NCBI GenBank assembly: GCA_903828455.1
Contig: CAIKMJ010000019.1
Coordinates: forward strand, 1 to 64,000
From: an uncultured Acidobacteriia bacterium
GTDB taxonomy: Bacteria > Acidobacteriota > Terriglobia > Bryobacterales > Bryobacteraceae
Direction: 5' to 3'
DNA length: 64,000 bases
The first letter of the stretch is position 1. Every line of letters starts with the position of its first letter. Positions 7,545-16,806 of the stretch are shown piece by piece. Below the pieces are notes generated by a model that saw only the letters and a list, made by a program, of their open reading frames with translations, made no database searches and was not told where the DNA came from. A program made the position numbers and the translations under genes.

Positions 7545-8210
7545 ATGATTCCAGGCCGCAACTTCCCGCCTCGCCGACCCAGCCGCCGCGAAAACGTTAA
7601 CGAAACGATACGAGTCAGAGAAGTCCGGGCTGTATTTCCGGATGGCACCGCCGAGGTGATGCCGACTTCCGCTGCCCTGCGCCGGGCGCAGGAGCTGGGA
7701 CTGGACCTCGTTCTGGTGTCGCCGACGGCAGTACCGCCGGTGGCCAAAGCCGTGGACTACGGCCACTATCAGTACGAGATGAAGAAGAAGTCGCATGAGG
7801 CGAAGAAGAAGCAGCATGTGGTGCTGGTGAAGGAGCTGAAGTTCCGGCCCAACACCGACGATCACGACTACGACTTCAAGAAGAACCATGCGATCCGGTT
7901 TCTGCAGGAAGGCAACCGGGTCAAAGCAGTGGTGCAGTTCCGCGGACGCGAGATTGCGCACACGGACCTGGGACGGAAGCTGCTGATGCGGTTTGCGGCG
8001 GATCTGGCGCAGTACGGAGCAGCGGACGGGATGGCGCGGATGGAAGGCCGGAATGCGCATATTCTGATCAGTCCGGTGAAGGCCGTACCGCCGCCGAAGG
8101 CGCCGAAGCCGCAGGGGACCGCGCAGCCGAAGCCGCAGCAGACGCAGGCATCGGGCGAGGCGAGCCCGGTGGCGGCAGAGCCGGCGCAGCCGACACCGGC
8201 CGAGAGCTAA
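7545..8210 (+). CDS. infC: Translation initiation factor IF-3
   Basis: 221 residues. The N-terminal domain (residues about 15-85; ENVNETIRVREVRAVFPDGT) and C-terminal domain (about 95-178; VKELKFRPNTDDHDYDFKK, KAVVQFRGREIAH, RMEGRNAHILISP) match IF-3, which binds the 30S subunit and monitors start-codon selection. Length exceeds the usual 170-180 because of a Pro/Ala/Gln-rich tail of about 40 residues. The usual partners rpmI and rplT do not follow; the next gene is an unrelated membrane protein. The start at 7545 is ATG (followed by ATT) with no strong Shine-Dalgarno, in keeping with the atypical starts common for infC. Confidence 0.95.
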   Translation: MIPGRNFPPRRPSRRENVNETIRVREVRAVFPDGTAEVMPTSAALRRAQELGLDLVLVSPTAVPPVAKAVDYGHYQYEMKKKSHEAKKKQHVVLVKELKFRPNTDDHDYDFKKNHAIRFLQEGNRVKAVVQFRGREIAHTDLGRKLLMRFAADLAQYGAADGMARMEGRNAHILISPVKAVPPPKAPKPQGTAQPKPQQTQASGEASPVAAEPAQPTPAES

Positions 8211-8368
8211 GTCCGCGCCGGGCGCACAGCACCGGTAATACAGAAGCGGCAGTTCAGAACAGGAAGACCGGGAATTCAGGACGGCCGCGCCGGGGGCAGC
8301 CGCTCGAAGGGTGAGCCGTGCGAAGCCGTCCTGCAGGAGCGGCACGTCATGGAGTAGGCTGGGAGACT

Positions 8369-10429
8369 ATGCGGGAAAAACTTCTTGCGCTGCAAAAGCG
8401 GATCCTGGACGGGGCGCGGGCCGCGGGGCGGGCGCTTTGGGTGCCATCGCTGCTTTTTCTGCTGAATCTGGGGATTGTGTGGCAGCTGTTTACGAGCCAG
8501 TTCATCGACCAGATGGGGTCGATCGAAGGCGTCTTCATGACGCTTTCGCAGTACATTAAGGCGAACGGCGCCGGCTACAACTGGTTTCCGCTGTGGTGGT
8601 CGGGGATGCCGCTGCAGCGCACGTATCAACTGGGGCTGCCGGGGACGGTGGCGCTGATTTCCACGCTCAGCGGGGTTGCGGTGCCGCAGCTTTATCACGC
8701 GACGGTGGCAGTGGCGTATGCGCTGGGCGCGGCGGCGTTCTATTTCCTGGTGATCGCGCTGACGGGGAGCCGGAAGACGGCGATCCTGGCGGGGCTGGCG
8801 TTCACGCTGTTCTCTCCCTCCACTTACCTTTCGTGGGCCGTTCACACGGACTCGGGCAGCTGGCTCGCGCTGCGGCGTTTTCAGGTGCTGGCGCAGTACG
8901 GCGAGGGGCCGCAAATAACGGGGCTGATGCTGGCGATGCTGGCGACGGGGCTGCTGCACCTGGCGATCCGGAAGCGGACGGCGGTATCGGGCATGATGGC
9001 GATGCTGGCGATGGCGACGGTGCCGACGGTGAACTGGGCTTCGACGGTGCTGCTGGGGATGGCGTGCGGAACGTATGTTCTGGCGATGGGCTGGAAACAG
9101 TTGCGGAAGAGCGTGTGGCGGCTGCTGGCGATCGTGATCGGGGCGGCGGCGGTGGCTTCTCCGTTCGCCATGCCGTCCACGGTACGGATTGCGTTCGAGG
9201 CGGCCAATGAGCTTGCGGGGCAGCAGGGGACGGCGGGAGCGATGAAGGTTCCCGGCCTGGTGCTGCTGGCGGCGGGGCTGATTGGAGCGCGGGTGTGGAC
9301 GGGGCGGCGGAACTGGAGCTTCGAGAGGCGTTTCGTGTCGCTCTTCCTGTTTGCGACGGCGTGGATTGTGTTGCCCGCGCAGTGGGCGGGCGTGCGGCTG
9401 CTGCCGCAGGTGGAGCAGTATCACGTTGCGCTGGAGATTGCGGTGTGGCTGACGGCGGCGCTTTTCGTGCCCGGGCTGGAGATCTGGAAGAAGCGGCCGG
9501 AGCTGGCGCGCCAGGCGATGATTGCGGTGGCGGTGGTGTGCTGCGCGCAGACGGTGCATGCGCGGCTGTATGCGGACGGACTGACGCGGCCGGCGAAGAT
9601 GAACCGGACGCTGGAGTACCAGTCGGCGAGGTTCGAGGAGCTGACGCTGGCGCGGGCGCGGGTGATGGCGTCGGGGTCGCAGTCGAACTGGATGAATTTG
9701 TTTACGGGGACGCCGCAGATGACGGGGTGCTGCGACCAGTCGCAGGCGAACGCGGCGTATTTCAGCGCGCGATCGGTGCTGACGAAAGGCTACCGGACGG
9801 AGGCGGAATCGGCCGATTACGGGCTGCTTTGGCTGAAGGCGTTCGCGGTGAAGGCGGTGGCGATGGGCGGGCCGAAATCGCGCGGCTATTCGAGGGACTT
9901 TGCGTTTCCGTACGAATTCAAAGGGAAGCTGACGGGGATCTTTGAATCGGGAGACGATGCGATGTATCTGGTGCCGCAGAGGGCGCCGAGCATTGCGCGG
10001 GTGGTGAGGACGAGCGATCTGGTGAAGCACGCGCCGGAGAGCGGGGTCGACGTGAAGGAGTTGCGGCCGTTTGTGGCGGCGCTCGACAACGACGCTCTGC
10101 CGATGGCGAATTTTCACTGGACGGGCATCAATTCGGCGACGGCGTTTGCGGTGATGGAGCCGAAGCAGGCGATGTCGGTGGCCGAGTCGTGGGATCCGGG
10201 GTGGAGCGCGACGGTGGACGGGCGGCCGGTCAGGATGTATGCGGACGGGCTGGGGCTGATGGTGCTGGAGCCGAAGTGCGACGGGGCGTGCGAGATCCAT
10301 CTGAGCTGGGCGCCGGACCGGGAGCCGCGGGTGACGCTGGTGGTTTCGATTACGGCGCTGGCGATCGGGCTGGGGCTGGTTCTGTGGGAGTGGAACAAGC
10401 AGAACTTCGGGCTGAAGCCGGGCTGGTAA
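8369..10429 (+). CDS. Large multi-pass membrane protein, YfhO/glycosyltransferase-like
   Basis: 686 residues from the ATG at 8369, preceded by GGGAG; the frame extends upstream without a better start. About ten to twelve hydrophobic segments occupy residues 20-410, and a soluble extracytoplasmic part follows, with a last membrane helix near the C-terminus (VTLVVSITALAIGLGLVLW). The first loop (SQFIDQMGSIEGVF) and the C-terminal pattern ESWDPGWSATVDGRPV with MVLEP are typical of YfhO-like and related GT-C-fold proteins that handle lipid-linked sugars. The substrate cannot be told from the sequence. Confidence 0.7.
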   Translation: MREKLLALQKRILDGARAAGRALWVPSLLFLLNLGIVWQLFTSQFIDQMGSIEGVFMTLSQYIKANGAGYNWFPLWWSGMPLQRTYQLGLPGTVALISTLSGVAVPQLYHATVAVAYALGAAAFYFLVIALTGSRKTAILAGLAFTLFSPSTYLSWAVHTDSGSWLALRRFQVLAQYGEGPQITGLMLAMLATGLLHLAIRKRTAVSGMMAMLAMATVPTVNWASTVLLGMACGTYVLAMGWKQLRKSVWRLLAIVIGAAAVASPFAMPSTVRIAFEAANELAGQQGTAGAMKVPGLVLLAAGLIGARVWTGRRNWSFERRFVSLFLFATAWIVLPAQWAGVRLLPQVEQYHVALEIAVWLTAALFVPGLEIWKKRPELARQAMIAVAVVCCAQTVHARLYADGLTRPAKMNRTLEYQSARFEELTLARARVMASGSQSNWMNLFTGTPQMTGCCDQSQANAAYFSARSVLTKGYRTEAESADYGLLWLKAFAVKAVAMGGPKSRGYSRDFAFPYEFKGKLTGIFESGDDAMYLVPQRAPSIARVVRTSDLVKHAPESGVDVKELRPFVAALDNDALPMANFHWTGINSATAFAVMEPKQAMSVAESWDPGWSATVDGRPVRMYADGLGLMVLEPKCDGACEIHLSWAPDREPRVTLVVSITALAIGLGLVLWEWNKQNFGLKPGW

Positions 10430-10575
10430 CACGGCGGGGGGGAGGGCGTTCATTGCGCCGCGCCGAGGGGTCCGCTAAAATGAAAGATTGGTTTGGCTGC
10501 GGGTGGCGGTTTGCCGACGCACGTTTCGTCAGCCGAAACAGGAACCCATCCTGAAAGTTCATCTCCGGAGAATTC

Positions 10576-11748
10576 ATGGCCGAAGTACAAAAACACTTAT
10601 TCACGTCTGAATCCGTAACCGAAGGGCATCCCGATAAGGTTGCCGATCACATTTCCGACGCCGTGCTGGACGCGGTGCTGGCGCAGGACCCGACCGGGCG
10701 CGTGGCGTGCGAGGTTCTCGTCACGACGGGCATCTGCGTCGTCTCCGGTGAAATCACGACGACGTGCAACATCGACGTGCCGACGATTGCGCGCGATACG
10801 ATCCGCGAGATCGGCTACACCGATGCGGCGTTTGGTTTCGACGGCAATACGTGCGGCATTCTGAACATGATTCAGACGCAGAGCCCGGACATCGCCATGG
10901 GCGTTGACACGGGCGGCGCGGGCGACCAGGGTCTGATGTTCGGCTTTGCGTGCGACGAAACGCCGGAGCTGATGCCGCTGCCGATTCAGCTGGCGCACCG
11001 GCTGACGGAACGGCTTTCGAAGTCGCGCAAGAGCGGCGAGCTGACGTATCTGCGGCCGGACGGCAAGAGCCAGGTTTCGGTGGAGTACGAGAACGGCAGG
11101 CCGGTGCGGATCGATGCGATCGTGATTTCGACGCAGCATGGTCCGGAAGTGACGACCGAGCAGCTGCGGGCGGACGTGCGGAAGTACATCATCGACCCGG
11201 TGGTGCCGCAGAACATGGTGGACAAGGACACCAAGTATCACATCAATCCGACGGGGCGGTTCGTGATCGGCGGACCGAACGGCGATACCGGACTGACGGG
11301 CCGCAAGATCATTGTGGACTCGTACGGCGGGATGGGGCGGCATGGCGGCGGCGCGTTTTCGGGCAAGGATCCGACGAAGGTGGACCGCTCGGCGTGCTAC
11401 ATGGCTCGCTACATTGCGAAGAACATTGTGGCGGCGGGCCTCGCGACGAAGGCGGAAGTGCAGCTGGCGTACGCGATCGGCGTGGCGGAACCGGTTTCGG
11501 TGATGGTGCATACGTTCGGCACGGGCGTGATTTCGGAAAACCAGCTGACCGAGCTGGTGCGGGCCACGTTCCCGATGACGCCGAAGGGCATCATCGAACA
11601 CCTGAAGCTGCGGCGGCCGGTGTACCAGAAGACGGCGGCGTTCGGACACTTTGGGCGGACCGGCGACGGTTTCACCTGGGAACTGACGGACAAGGCGGCG
11701 GAACTGAAGGCCGGCGCGGAGAAGCTTGCGGCCGCGGGCGTAAAGTAA
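10576..11748 (+). CDS. metK: S-adenosylmethionine synthetase
   Basis: 390 residues, full family length. It makes SAM from methionine and ATP. Visible motifs: [17 protein letters not shown] near the N-terminus (ATP and metal binding), [15 protein letters not shown] and the Gly-rich loop [17 protein letters not shown], which carries conserved Lys and Asp residues of the active site. GGAG precedes the ATG at 8 bases. A strong rho-independent terminator follows at 11774. No SahR-type operator or known SAM riboswitch was recognised in the 146-bp leader. ahcY, the next step of the cycle, lies 5 kb downstream. Confidence 0.98.
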   Translation: MAEVQKHLFTSESVTEGHPDKVADHISDAVLDAVLAQDPTGRVACEVLVTTGICVVSGEITTTCNIDVPTIARDTIREIGYTDAAFGFDGNTCGILNMIQTQSPDIAMGVDTGGAGDQGLMFGFACDETPELMPLPIQLAHRLTERLSKSRKSGELTYLRPDGKSQVSVEYENGRPVRIDAIVISTQHGPEVTTEQLRADVRKYIIDPVVPQNMVDKDTKYHINPTGRFVIGGPNGDTGLTGRKIIVDSYGGMGRHGGGAFSGKDPTKVDRSACYMARYIAKNIVAAGLATKAEVQLAYAIGVAEPVSVMVHTFGTGVISENQLTELVRATFPMTPKGIIEHLKLRRPVYQKTAAFGHFGRTGDGFTWELTDKAAELKAGAEKLAAAGVK

Positions 11749-11773
11749 GACTCGCCGCGGGTGAGTAGGGGAG

Positions 11774-11800
11774 AAGGCCGGCTTCGTGCCGGCCTTTTTT
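11774..11800 (+). terminator. Rho-independent terminator of metK
   Basis: Perfect 9-bp stem AAGGCCGGC (11774-11782) and GCCGGCCTT (11788-11796) with a 5-nt loop, followed by a run of Ts to 11800. It lies 26 bp after the metK stop codon. Confidence 0.9.
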
Positions 11801-11804
11801 CGTT

Positions 11805-11925
11805 GGCGCGGGGTTGGTTGGAGCGGGGTTTGTTGGAGCGGGGTTTGCTGGCGCGGTGTTGGTTGGCGGGAGGGGCGTGGGGTTGGGCGTCGCGGGATTG
11901 GGCGTCGCGGGAGCGGGGTTCGGCT
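11805..11925. repeat. 15-bp tandem repeats downstream of metK
   Basis: Four consecutive 15-bp units of the type GGAGCGGGGTTTGTT (11805-11864) are followed by further copies of a related G-rich unit (GGGCGTCGCGGGATT) to about 11925. The array sits between the metK terminator and the small gene at 11968. Confidence 0.8.
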
Positions 11926-11967
11926 GGGCCGGGGCTTTTGCGCGGGAGATGACGGAGGATTGAGCTT

Positions 11968-12120
11968 ATGTGCGCGTGCGGATGTTTTCTGCTGGCGGCG
12001 ATTGCGGCCGCGCTGTACTACACGGTGATCCACGGGATGTGGATGGCGGCGGCGGGCGTGGTGGTGGCGGCGGCGCTGATTGGCCTGTTCGGGAAGAAGG
12101 CGGCCGGGGCGCGGAAGTAG
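11968..12120 (+). CDS. Small membrane protein with N-terminal Cys motif
   Basis: 50 residues. The ATG at 11968 follows a strong GGAGG at 9 bases, which supports real translation. The protein begins MCACGCF, then has one or two hydrophobic stretches (LLAAIAAALYYTVI and MAAAGVVVAAALIGLF) and ends in a basic tail (GKKAAGARK). This pattern fits a small inner-membrane protein of one hairpin or one helix with three clustered cysteines. Function unknown. It lies alone between metK and the convergent membrane protein gene at 12143. Confidence 0.6.
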   Translation: MCACGCFLLAAIAAALYYTVIHGMWMAAAGVVVAAALIGLFGKKAAGARK

Positions 12121-12142
12121 AGCGGCGGAAGGGCGGGCCGGG

Positions 12143-13597
12143 TCAATAGTACGCCTCGAAAACGCGCGTGAGCGCGACGGCGGCGGAGACGAGTACGAAG
12201 GCGGCGCAGATCGCGACGGGGATGGCGGGTCGGACGCGCATGCGGCGACCGGAGAGCGCGAGCAGCAGGGGCGGGGCGAGGGTGATGAAGTAGCGGCCCT
12301 GGACGGCGGGCACCAGCGCGGCCGGCGAGCCGAGCATATCGGCGAGGAGGTGTTCCTGCCGCAGTTCGATAGTCCAAAGCAGCACGAACACCGATACGAA
12401 GGCGGCGATCGCGGTGAGGGCGCAGAGGGCGCGCTGCGCGAGGGTGAGGCGCATTTGGGCGGCGAAGAGGGCGGTGGCGGCGAGCAGGGCGAACCAGGAG
12501 AAGACCAGCCAGTCGGGCACATCGATGGCGAGCCAGCCGAGGGTGCCGACGAATTCGATGGCGTACATGGAGGATTTCACCTGCCAGGTGCGGAGCAGGA
12601 TTCCGGCGAAGGCGAGCGGCTGGTGAAGGATGAAGGCGGCGTTCTGAGGCGGGAAGATGTTGTCGCGGGCGCGGGCGGCGGCGAAGGCGGCAAGGTTGGG
12701 GCGGTTCAGGAACTGGCAGAGAGCGGCGGCGAGCAGGATGGCTCCGCAGACGAGGGCGATGGCGAGCAGTTTCCTTTGGAGTGAACCGAGGCGGGCGGCG
12801 GGAATCAGCAGGAGCAGCAGACAAAACCACAGATTGAATTTGCAGAGCGAGGCGAAGAGCAGAAGGGCTCCGGCGGTGGCGAAGCGGCGCGTGGAAACGG
12901 CGGAGAGGCGGGGGTCGAGCGCGAGGTAAAGGACGTAAGCGAAGAAGAGGAAGGCGGTGGCGAAGGCGGGAGAGTCGGCCGAGACGGAGGCTGCCTGATG
13001 GAGCGTCATCGGCATGAGGGCGAGACAGAAGAGGGTGAGGCGGCCGGCGGGAATGATGCGGAGAGCGACGTAAACAAGCGCGAGATAGAAAGCCAGGTTG
13101 AGGAGACGGGCGGCGAAGAAGAGAACAATGGGGGGCTGGGCGAAGAGCCGGGCGATGGCGACGCCGGCGCCGGAGAGCAGGTACGGGGCGCAGTTGTAAA
13201 TGTTGGCGGAGACGTTGGCGATCTGCACTTCCCCGCCCTGGCGCGGCGGGTGGAGAAGCGCGAGGTAATCGCGGAAGTGAATGGAGCGGACGGCTTCGAC
13301 GTTCGGCGGGAATGCATCCTGCAACTGACTGAGCGCGGCGGGGACGGTGAGGTGCAGCGGCGCGAGGCAGGAACCGCCGGAGAGGGCGTAGGCGCGGTAG
13401 AGGTGGGCCATCTCATCGGGCACCTGCAAAGGGGCGACGAGGAAGGCGAACAGCAGTCCCAGCGGGCAGCCCAGCAGGAGGAAGAGGCGGGGCAGCGAGC
13501 CGGTGGCGTCCCAGGCGAGAAAGCGCGCGGCAAGAGCGTGGCGGCCGGCCGAAGGGCCGCAGGGCGAGGACCGCGAATCGCTATGGTTGTTTTGCAT
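12143..13597 (-). CDS. DUF2142-family membrane protein
   Basis: 484 residues with about eleven predicted membrane helices. Just after the first helix, in the first extracytoplasmic loop, it has PDEMAHLYRAYALSGG, the acidic motif of DUF2142 and related GT-C-fold glycosyltransferases, where Asp/Glu would take part in sugar transfer from a lipid carrier. A second conserved-looking loop is QGRYFITLAPPLLLALSG. Likely role: transfer of sugar units onto cell-surface glycans; the substrate is not inferable. No glycan cluster surrounds it. Confidence 0.75.
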   Translation of the reverse strand: MQNNHSDSRSSPCGPSAGRHALAARFLAWDATGSLPRLFLLLGCPLGLLFAFLVAPLQVPDEMAHLYRAYALSGGSCLAPLHLTVPAALSQLQDAFPPNVEAVRSIHFRDYLALLHPPRQGGEVQIANVSANIYNCAPYLLSGAGVAIARLFAQPPIVLFFAARLLNLAFYLALVYVALRIIPAGRLTLFCLALMPMTLHQAASVSADSPAFATAFLFFAYVLYLALDPRLSAVSTRRFATAGALLLFASLCKFNLWFCLLLLLIPAARLGSLQRKLLAIALVCGAILLAAALCQFLNRPNLAAFAAARARDNIFPPQNAAFILHQPLAFAGILLRTWQVKSSMYAIEFVGTLGWLAIDVPDWLVFSWFALLAATALFAAQMRLTLAQRALCALTAIAAFVSVFVLLWTIELRQEHLLADMLGSPAALVPAVQGRYFITLAPPLLLALSGRRMRVRPAIPVAICAAFVLVSAAVALTRVFEAYY

Positions 13598-13728
13598 TGG
13601 CCAATGGCTGCGGCCATCTGCATCGGGGCGTCGGGGCGCGGGGAGTGCCGCTTCGTCGGGGAAGCGGCGCCGTTGCGGAAGTCAGGCTGAGTTTAGCACG
13701 CGACCGGGAGGGCGGTTCGCGGCAGGAA

Positions 13729-15783
13729 TTATTCGCTGGCCGCGGCGGAGCGACTGGCGAAGAAGTTGGGCGCGGGCCGCGGGACGAAAGCAGGGGAATG
13801 CGACGCGGCAGGGGCACGACGGGCAAGGGCGGCGGCAACGGTGGGCGGCGCTTCGGACTGGCTGACGGGGGTGCCGCTGCCGATGGAGAGCAGGGCCTGG
13901 GCGGTGGAGGAATCGGGGCCGTAGACGGTGAGCGAGTAGTCGCCGGCGGTGAGACCCGCGGGGATCTGGAAATTGATCTGGTAGAGGCCGGCGAGCGTGG
14001 GGGCGAGGCCGGCGAAGAAGTACTGACCGGTGGCCTGGGTGCTTCCCTGCGAGTTGGTCAGATAAACGGACGGCGTGTTGACGGCAAGGCTGAGGGGGCT
14101 GACGGGGCCGGGCGCGCCATCGGGCGAGGTCGGGTAAACCGGACCGAGGCCGGTGAGGTAGAGCTGCACGTATTCGCCGGGCTGGGCGGGGTTGGTGGGG
14201 GTGACGACTTTGCCGGTGGAGTTGTGGACGGCGGCGGCGTAGCCGAGTCCGTTGGCGGTGAGGGTGAAGACGCCGGGGTCGGTGGTGCGGACGAACTGGG
14301 TGACGGCGTTGGAGAGCGCGCCGTTATTGATGACCTGAATTTTTTCCACGCTGAAGGGGTTGGCGGAGGGGGCGATGACGGAGATCTGGGTGGGGCTCAC
14401 GTAGTAGATGGGAGCGGGGACGCTGTTCATCAGAACCTGGACGTTGCCGAGCGTGGTGGGGAAGGGCGCGCTGGTGGCGACGACGGTGGAGGAGGCGAGT
14501 CCGGAACCATAGATGGTGATGAGTTCACCGTTGGCGATGCCGGCGGTGAAGGGCGCGGCGCTGGCGGAGTTGGTGACTCCGTTGGGATAGATATAGGGGC
14601 CGTTGATGGCGGTGGTGACAAAAGACGGAGCTTTGAGCGCCACGCTCAGGTTGAGATAGGGGAAAACGCCGGAGCCGATGCGGATGGAGCCGGTGGAGTT
14701 GAGCCAGTATTTGGTGCCGATGGAGTCGGTGTAGCTGCCTGAGGAGATGGCGGCGGGGTAGGAGGCGGTGTAGGTGCTGGTGCTGCTGGGTGTGGTGTTG
14801 AGGGTATCGAGAAGCCGGTCGGCCTCCACGGCGGTGCCGGCGCTGGCGCTGAAGGATCCGTAATAGGTATCCAGATAGCCGTAGCCGGAAGCGAGGCTGG
14901 CGGCGTCGAAATCGAGGCCGGCGGCGTAGTAAAGGCCGGACAACTGGGGCGAGGCGCCGCTGGCCGGGTTGCGGATGCCGACGAGCATATCGAAGCCGTT
15001 GGGGGAGCCGCCGAAGAAGAAATTGCCATCGGGCGAGAAGTACAGATATTCCTGGCCGGAAAAGAAGAGCGAGTTACTGGAAACGGGGAAGGTTACGATG
15101 GCCGCGCCATTGTTGAAGTTGTATTTGACGTTGTTATAAGCCTGGTTCTGCACGGCGGTGGCGCCGGCGAAGTATCCGGTGACGCCGACGCTGCCGAGCG
15201 AGCCGGCGCCGTTGGGATTGAGCGCGAAGCTGAAGCTGGTGTTGTAAGCCGAGCCGCCGGAGAGGCCGGAGGTGCCGGGAAGAAAGCCGACGCCGGTGTA
15301 GCTGCCATTGAACGAGGAGTTGCCGGGAAGGGGCGAGGCGACGGGCGCGCCGATGATCATCTCGTTAAAGCCGCCGGAGTTGGGGCCGGCGGGCTCGGTG
15401 GCGCTGCCGATGAGGACGCCCTGCGAAAACAGAATGTAGGTGGTGTCGCTGCTGACGGCGGGCGAGGTCATGTAGCCGAAGCCGCTGGCTGAAAGAACAT
15501 ATTTGCCGCTGGCGGAGAGGCCGCCGGTCTGGCAGGAGGTGGTGCAGTCGATGGCCTGGCCGCCGGGGATGGCGTAATTGCCGTTGCCGTCGAAGGTGAT
15601 GTTGCCGTAAAAGGCGAACGATTCGCTGAGATCGCCGGCGCTGTCGCCGACAACCTGAACAACCTCGCGGAAATAATAAGTTCCGTTGAGCAGATTGTTG
15701 CCGGAATTGTCGAACGGGATCTGGGCGGCCAGAGGCAGGGCCGCGGCGAGCAACAAAGCAGCGCGCGCGAGTTTGTTCATCAT
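13729..15783 (-). CDS. Secreted protein with Solibacter-type C-terminal domain
   Basis: 684 residues from the tandem ATGs at 15783/15780. A signal peptide (MMNKLARAALLLAAALPLAA) precedes a 420-residue Gly/Ser/Tyr-rich beta-type region with alternating aromatic residues. The last 230 residues match the TIGR03437-type domain: NGELITIYGSGLA, YVSPTQISVIAPS, GEYVQLYLTGLGPV, GLYQINFQIPAGL. This domain is typical of the Solibacter lineage and is found on many secreted proteins; the function is unknown. A second carrier is encoded at 26844. Confidence 0.8.
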   Translation of the reverse strand: MMNKLARAALLLAAALPLAAQIPFDNSGNNLLNGTYYFREVVQVVGDSAGDLSESFAFYGNITFDGNGNYAIPGGQAIDCTTSCQTGGLSASGKYVLSASGFGYMTSPAVSSDTTYILFSQGVLIGSATEPAGPNSGGFNEMIIGAPVASPLPGNSSFNGSYTGVGFLPGTSGLSGGSAYNTSFSFALNPNGAGSLGSVGVTGYFAGATAVQNQAYNNVKYNFNNGAAIVTFPVSSNSLFFSGQEYLYFSPDGNFFFGGSPNGFDMLVGIRNPASGASPQLSGLYYAAGLDFDAASLASGYGYLDTYYGSFSASAGTAVEADRLLDTLNTTPSSTSTYTASYPAAISSGSYTDSIGTKYWLNSTGSIRIGSGVFPYLNLSVALKAPSFVTTAINGPYIYPNGVTNSASAAPFTAGIANGELITIYGSGLASSTVVATSAPFPTTLGNVQVLMNSVPAPIYYVSPTQISVIAPSANPFSVEKIQVINNGALSNAVTQFVRTTDPGVFTLTANGLGYAAAVHNSTGKVVTPTNPAQPGEYVQLYLTGLGPVYPTSPDGAPGPVSPLSLAVNTPSVYLTNSQGSTQATGQYFFAGLAPTLAGLYQINFQIPAGLTAGDYSLTVYGPDSSTAQALLSIGSGTPVSQSEAPPTVAAALARRAPAASHSPAFVPRPAPNFFASRSAAASE

Positions 15784-15832
15784 CACAAGTTTATATGCGC
15801 TGGAAGGCAGTCCGGTTACGGTCCGGCCGCGA

Positions 15833-16744
15833 TTACGGGCGCGAACCGATGGCGAGGATGGTTTCAAACGCCGGGGTCTGTTTTTCGCGGTCCACAATCC
15901 AGCTCTCCACTCCGGTAAAACCGGCGGCGGCGAGGAAGTTGCGGAGTTCGACTTCGGAGAAGCCGAGCCAGGTGTCGGCGTAGAGTTCGCGGGCCTGCTC
16001 GAAGGAGTGGCGTTTGAGATCGAGGATGACGATGCGGCCGCCGGGCTTGAGGAGGCGGAAGGCGGCGGCGACGGCGCGGTCGGGGTGGAGGGCGTGGTGG
16101 AGGCTTTGGCTGAAGAAGGCGATGTCGAGAGAGGCGGGGTCGATGGGCGGGGCTTCGAGATCGCCGAGGCGGTATTCGAGGTTGGTGAGACCGTTTTCGC
16201 GGGCGAGGCGGGAGCCGAAATCGACCATATTTTGGGAATTGTCGACGGCGATGACGTGTTTGGCGCGCTGGGCGAGGAGCTGGGAGAAGGTCCCTTCGCC
16301 GGCGCCGAGGTCGCCGATGACGAGGGGCGGCATGAGCTGGAGCAGGGTTTCGGCGAGGCCTTTCCAGGAGCGGCCGGGGACGTACTGGCGGCCGAACTTG
16401 CCGGCGAGGGCGTCGAAGTAGGTGCGGACGCGGTCGCGGCGCTTGTCGAGAGTCAGCTGGAGGGCCTGGGAGTCGGCTTCGGCCTCGGGGATTTCGCGGG
16501 CGGCGGCATGGAGGATATCGATAATCTGCCGATCCTTTAATCGATAGAGGCTATTCTTGCCTTGTTTGCGGTCTTCGACGAGGCCGGCCTGGCGGAGTTG
16601 GGCGAGGTGGGTGGAGATGCGGCTTTGGCCGGTGGCGAGGATCTCCTGGAGTTCGGCGACCGACAGCTCTTCGCGTTCGAGCAGGAGCAGGAGGCGAAGG
16701 CGGCTGGGATCGGCGAGGAGGCGGAGGGATTGCAGGATTGCCAT
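15833..16744 (-). CDS. SahR-like regulator: ArsR HTH fused to methyltransferase fold
   Basis: 303 residues. Residues 1-75 are an ArsR-type winged helix ([40 protein letters not shown]). Residues about 140-300 are a class I SAM methyltransferase fold ([47 protein letters not shown]). It is divergent from ahcY with 62 bp between starts. This architecture and context match SahR, described as a repressor of SAM-cycle genes that senses S-adenosylhomocysteine through a methylase-like domain. Whether this copy is still a catalytic methyltransferase is open. No metal-binding cysteines of metal-sensing ArsR proteins are evident in the HTH. Confidence 0.82.
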   Translation of the reverse strand: MAILQSLRLLADPSRLRLLLLLEREELSVAELQEILATGQSRISTHLAQLRQAGLVEDRKQGKNSLYRLKDRQIIDILHAAAREIPEAEADSQALQLTLDKRRDRVRTYFDALAGKFGRQYVPGRSWKGLAETLLQLMPPLVIGDLGAGEGTFSQLLAQRAKHVIAVDNSQNMVDFGSRLARENGLTNLEYRLGDLEAPPIDPASLDIAFFSQSLHHALHPDRAVAAAFRLLKPGGRIVILDLKRHSFEQARELYADTWLGFSEVELRNFLAAAGFTGVESWIVDREKQTPAFETILAIGSRP

Positions 16745-16766
16745 GTAGGGATCGGCCTGCTAATAT

Positions 16767-16790
16767 ATCAACATATCTTGATTCATTGAT
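16767..16790. promoter_or_regulatory. Candidate SahR-type operator
   Basis: In the 62-bp divergent region, ATCAA (16767-16771) faces TTGAT (16778-16782) with a 6-bp spacer inside an AT-rich tract, and a second TTGAT lies at 16786-16790. The dyad is the kind bound by ArsR-family dimers. It could overlap the promoters of both ahcY and the regulator. Confidence 0.55.
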
Positions 16791-16806
16791 ACAAGGAGAA
16801 AACGTT

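Noticed and set aside
8276-10453. 725-codon minus-strand frame
   Set aside because: Antisense to the YfhO-like gene, Arg/Pro/His-rich.
10430-10575. SAM riboswitch upstream of metK
   Set aside because: I could not place the conserved core of any known SAM or SAH riboswitch; a covariance-model search would decide.
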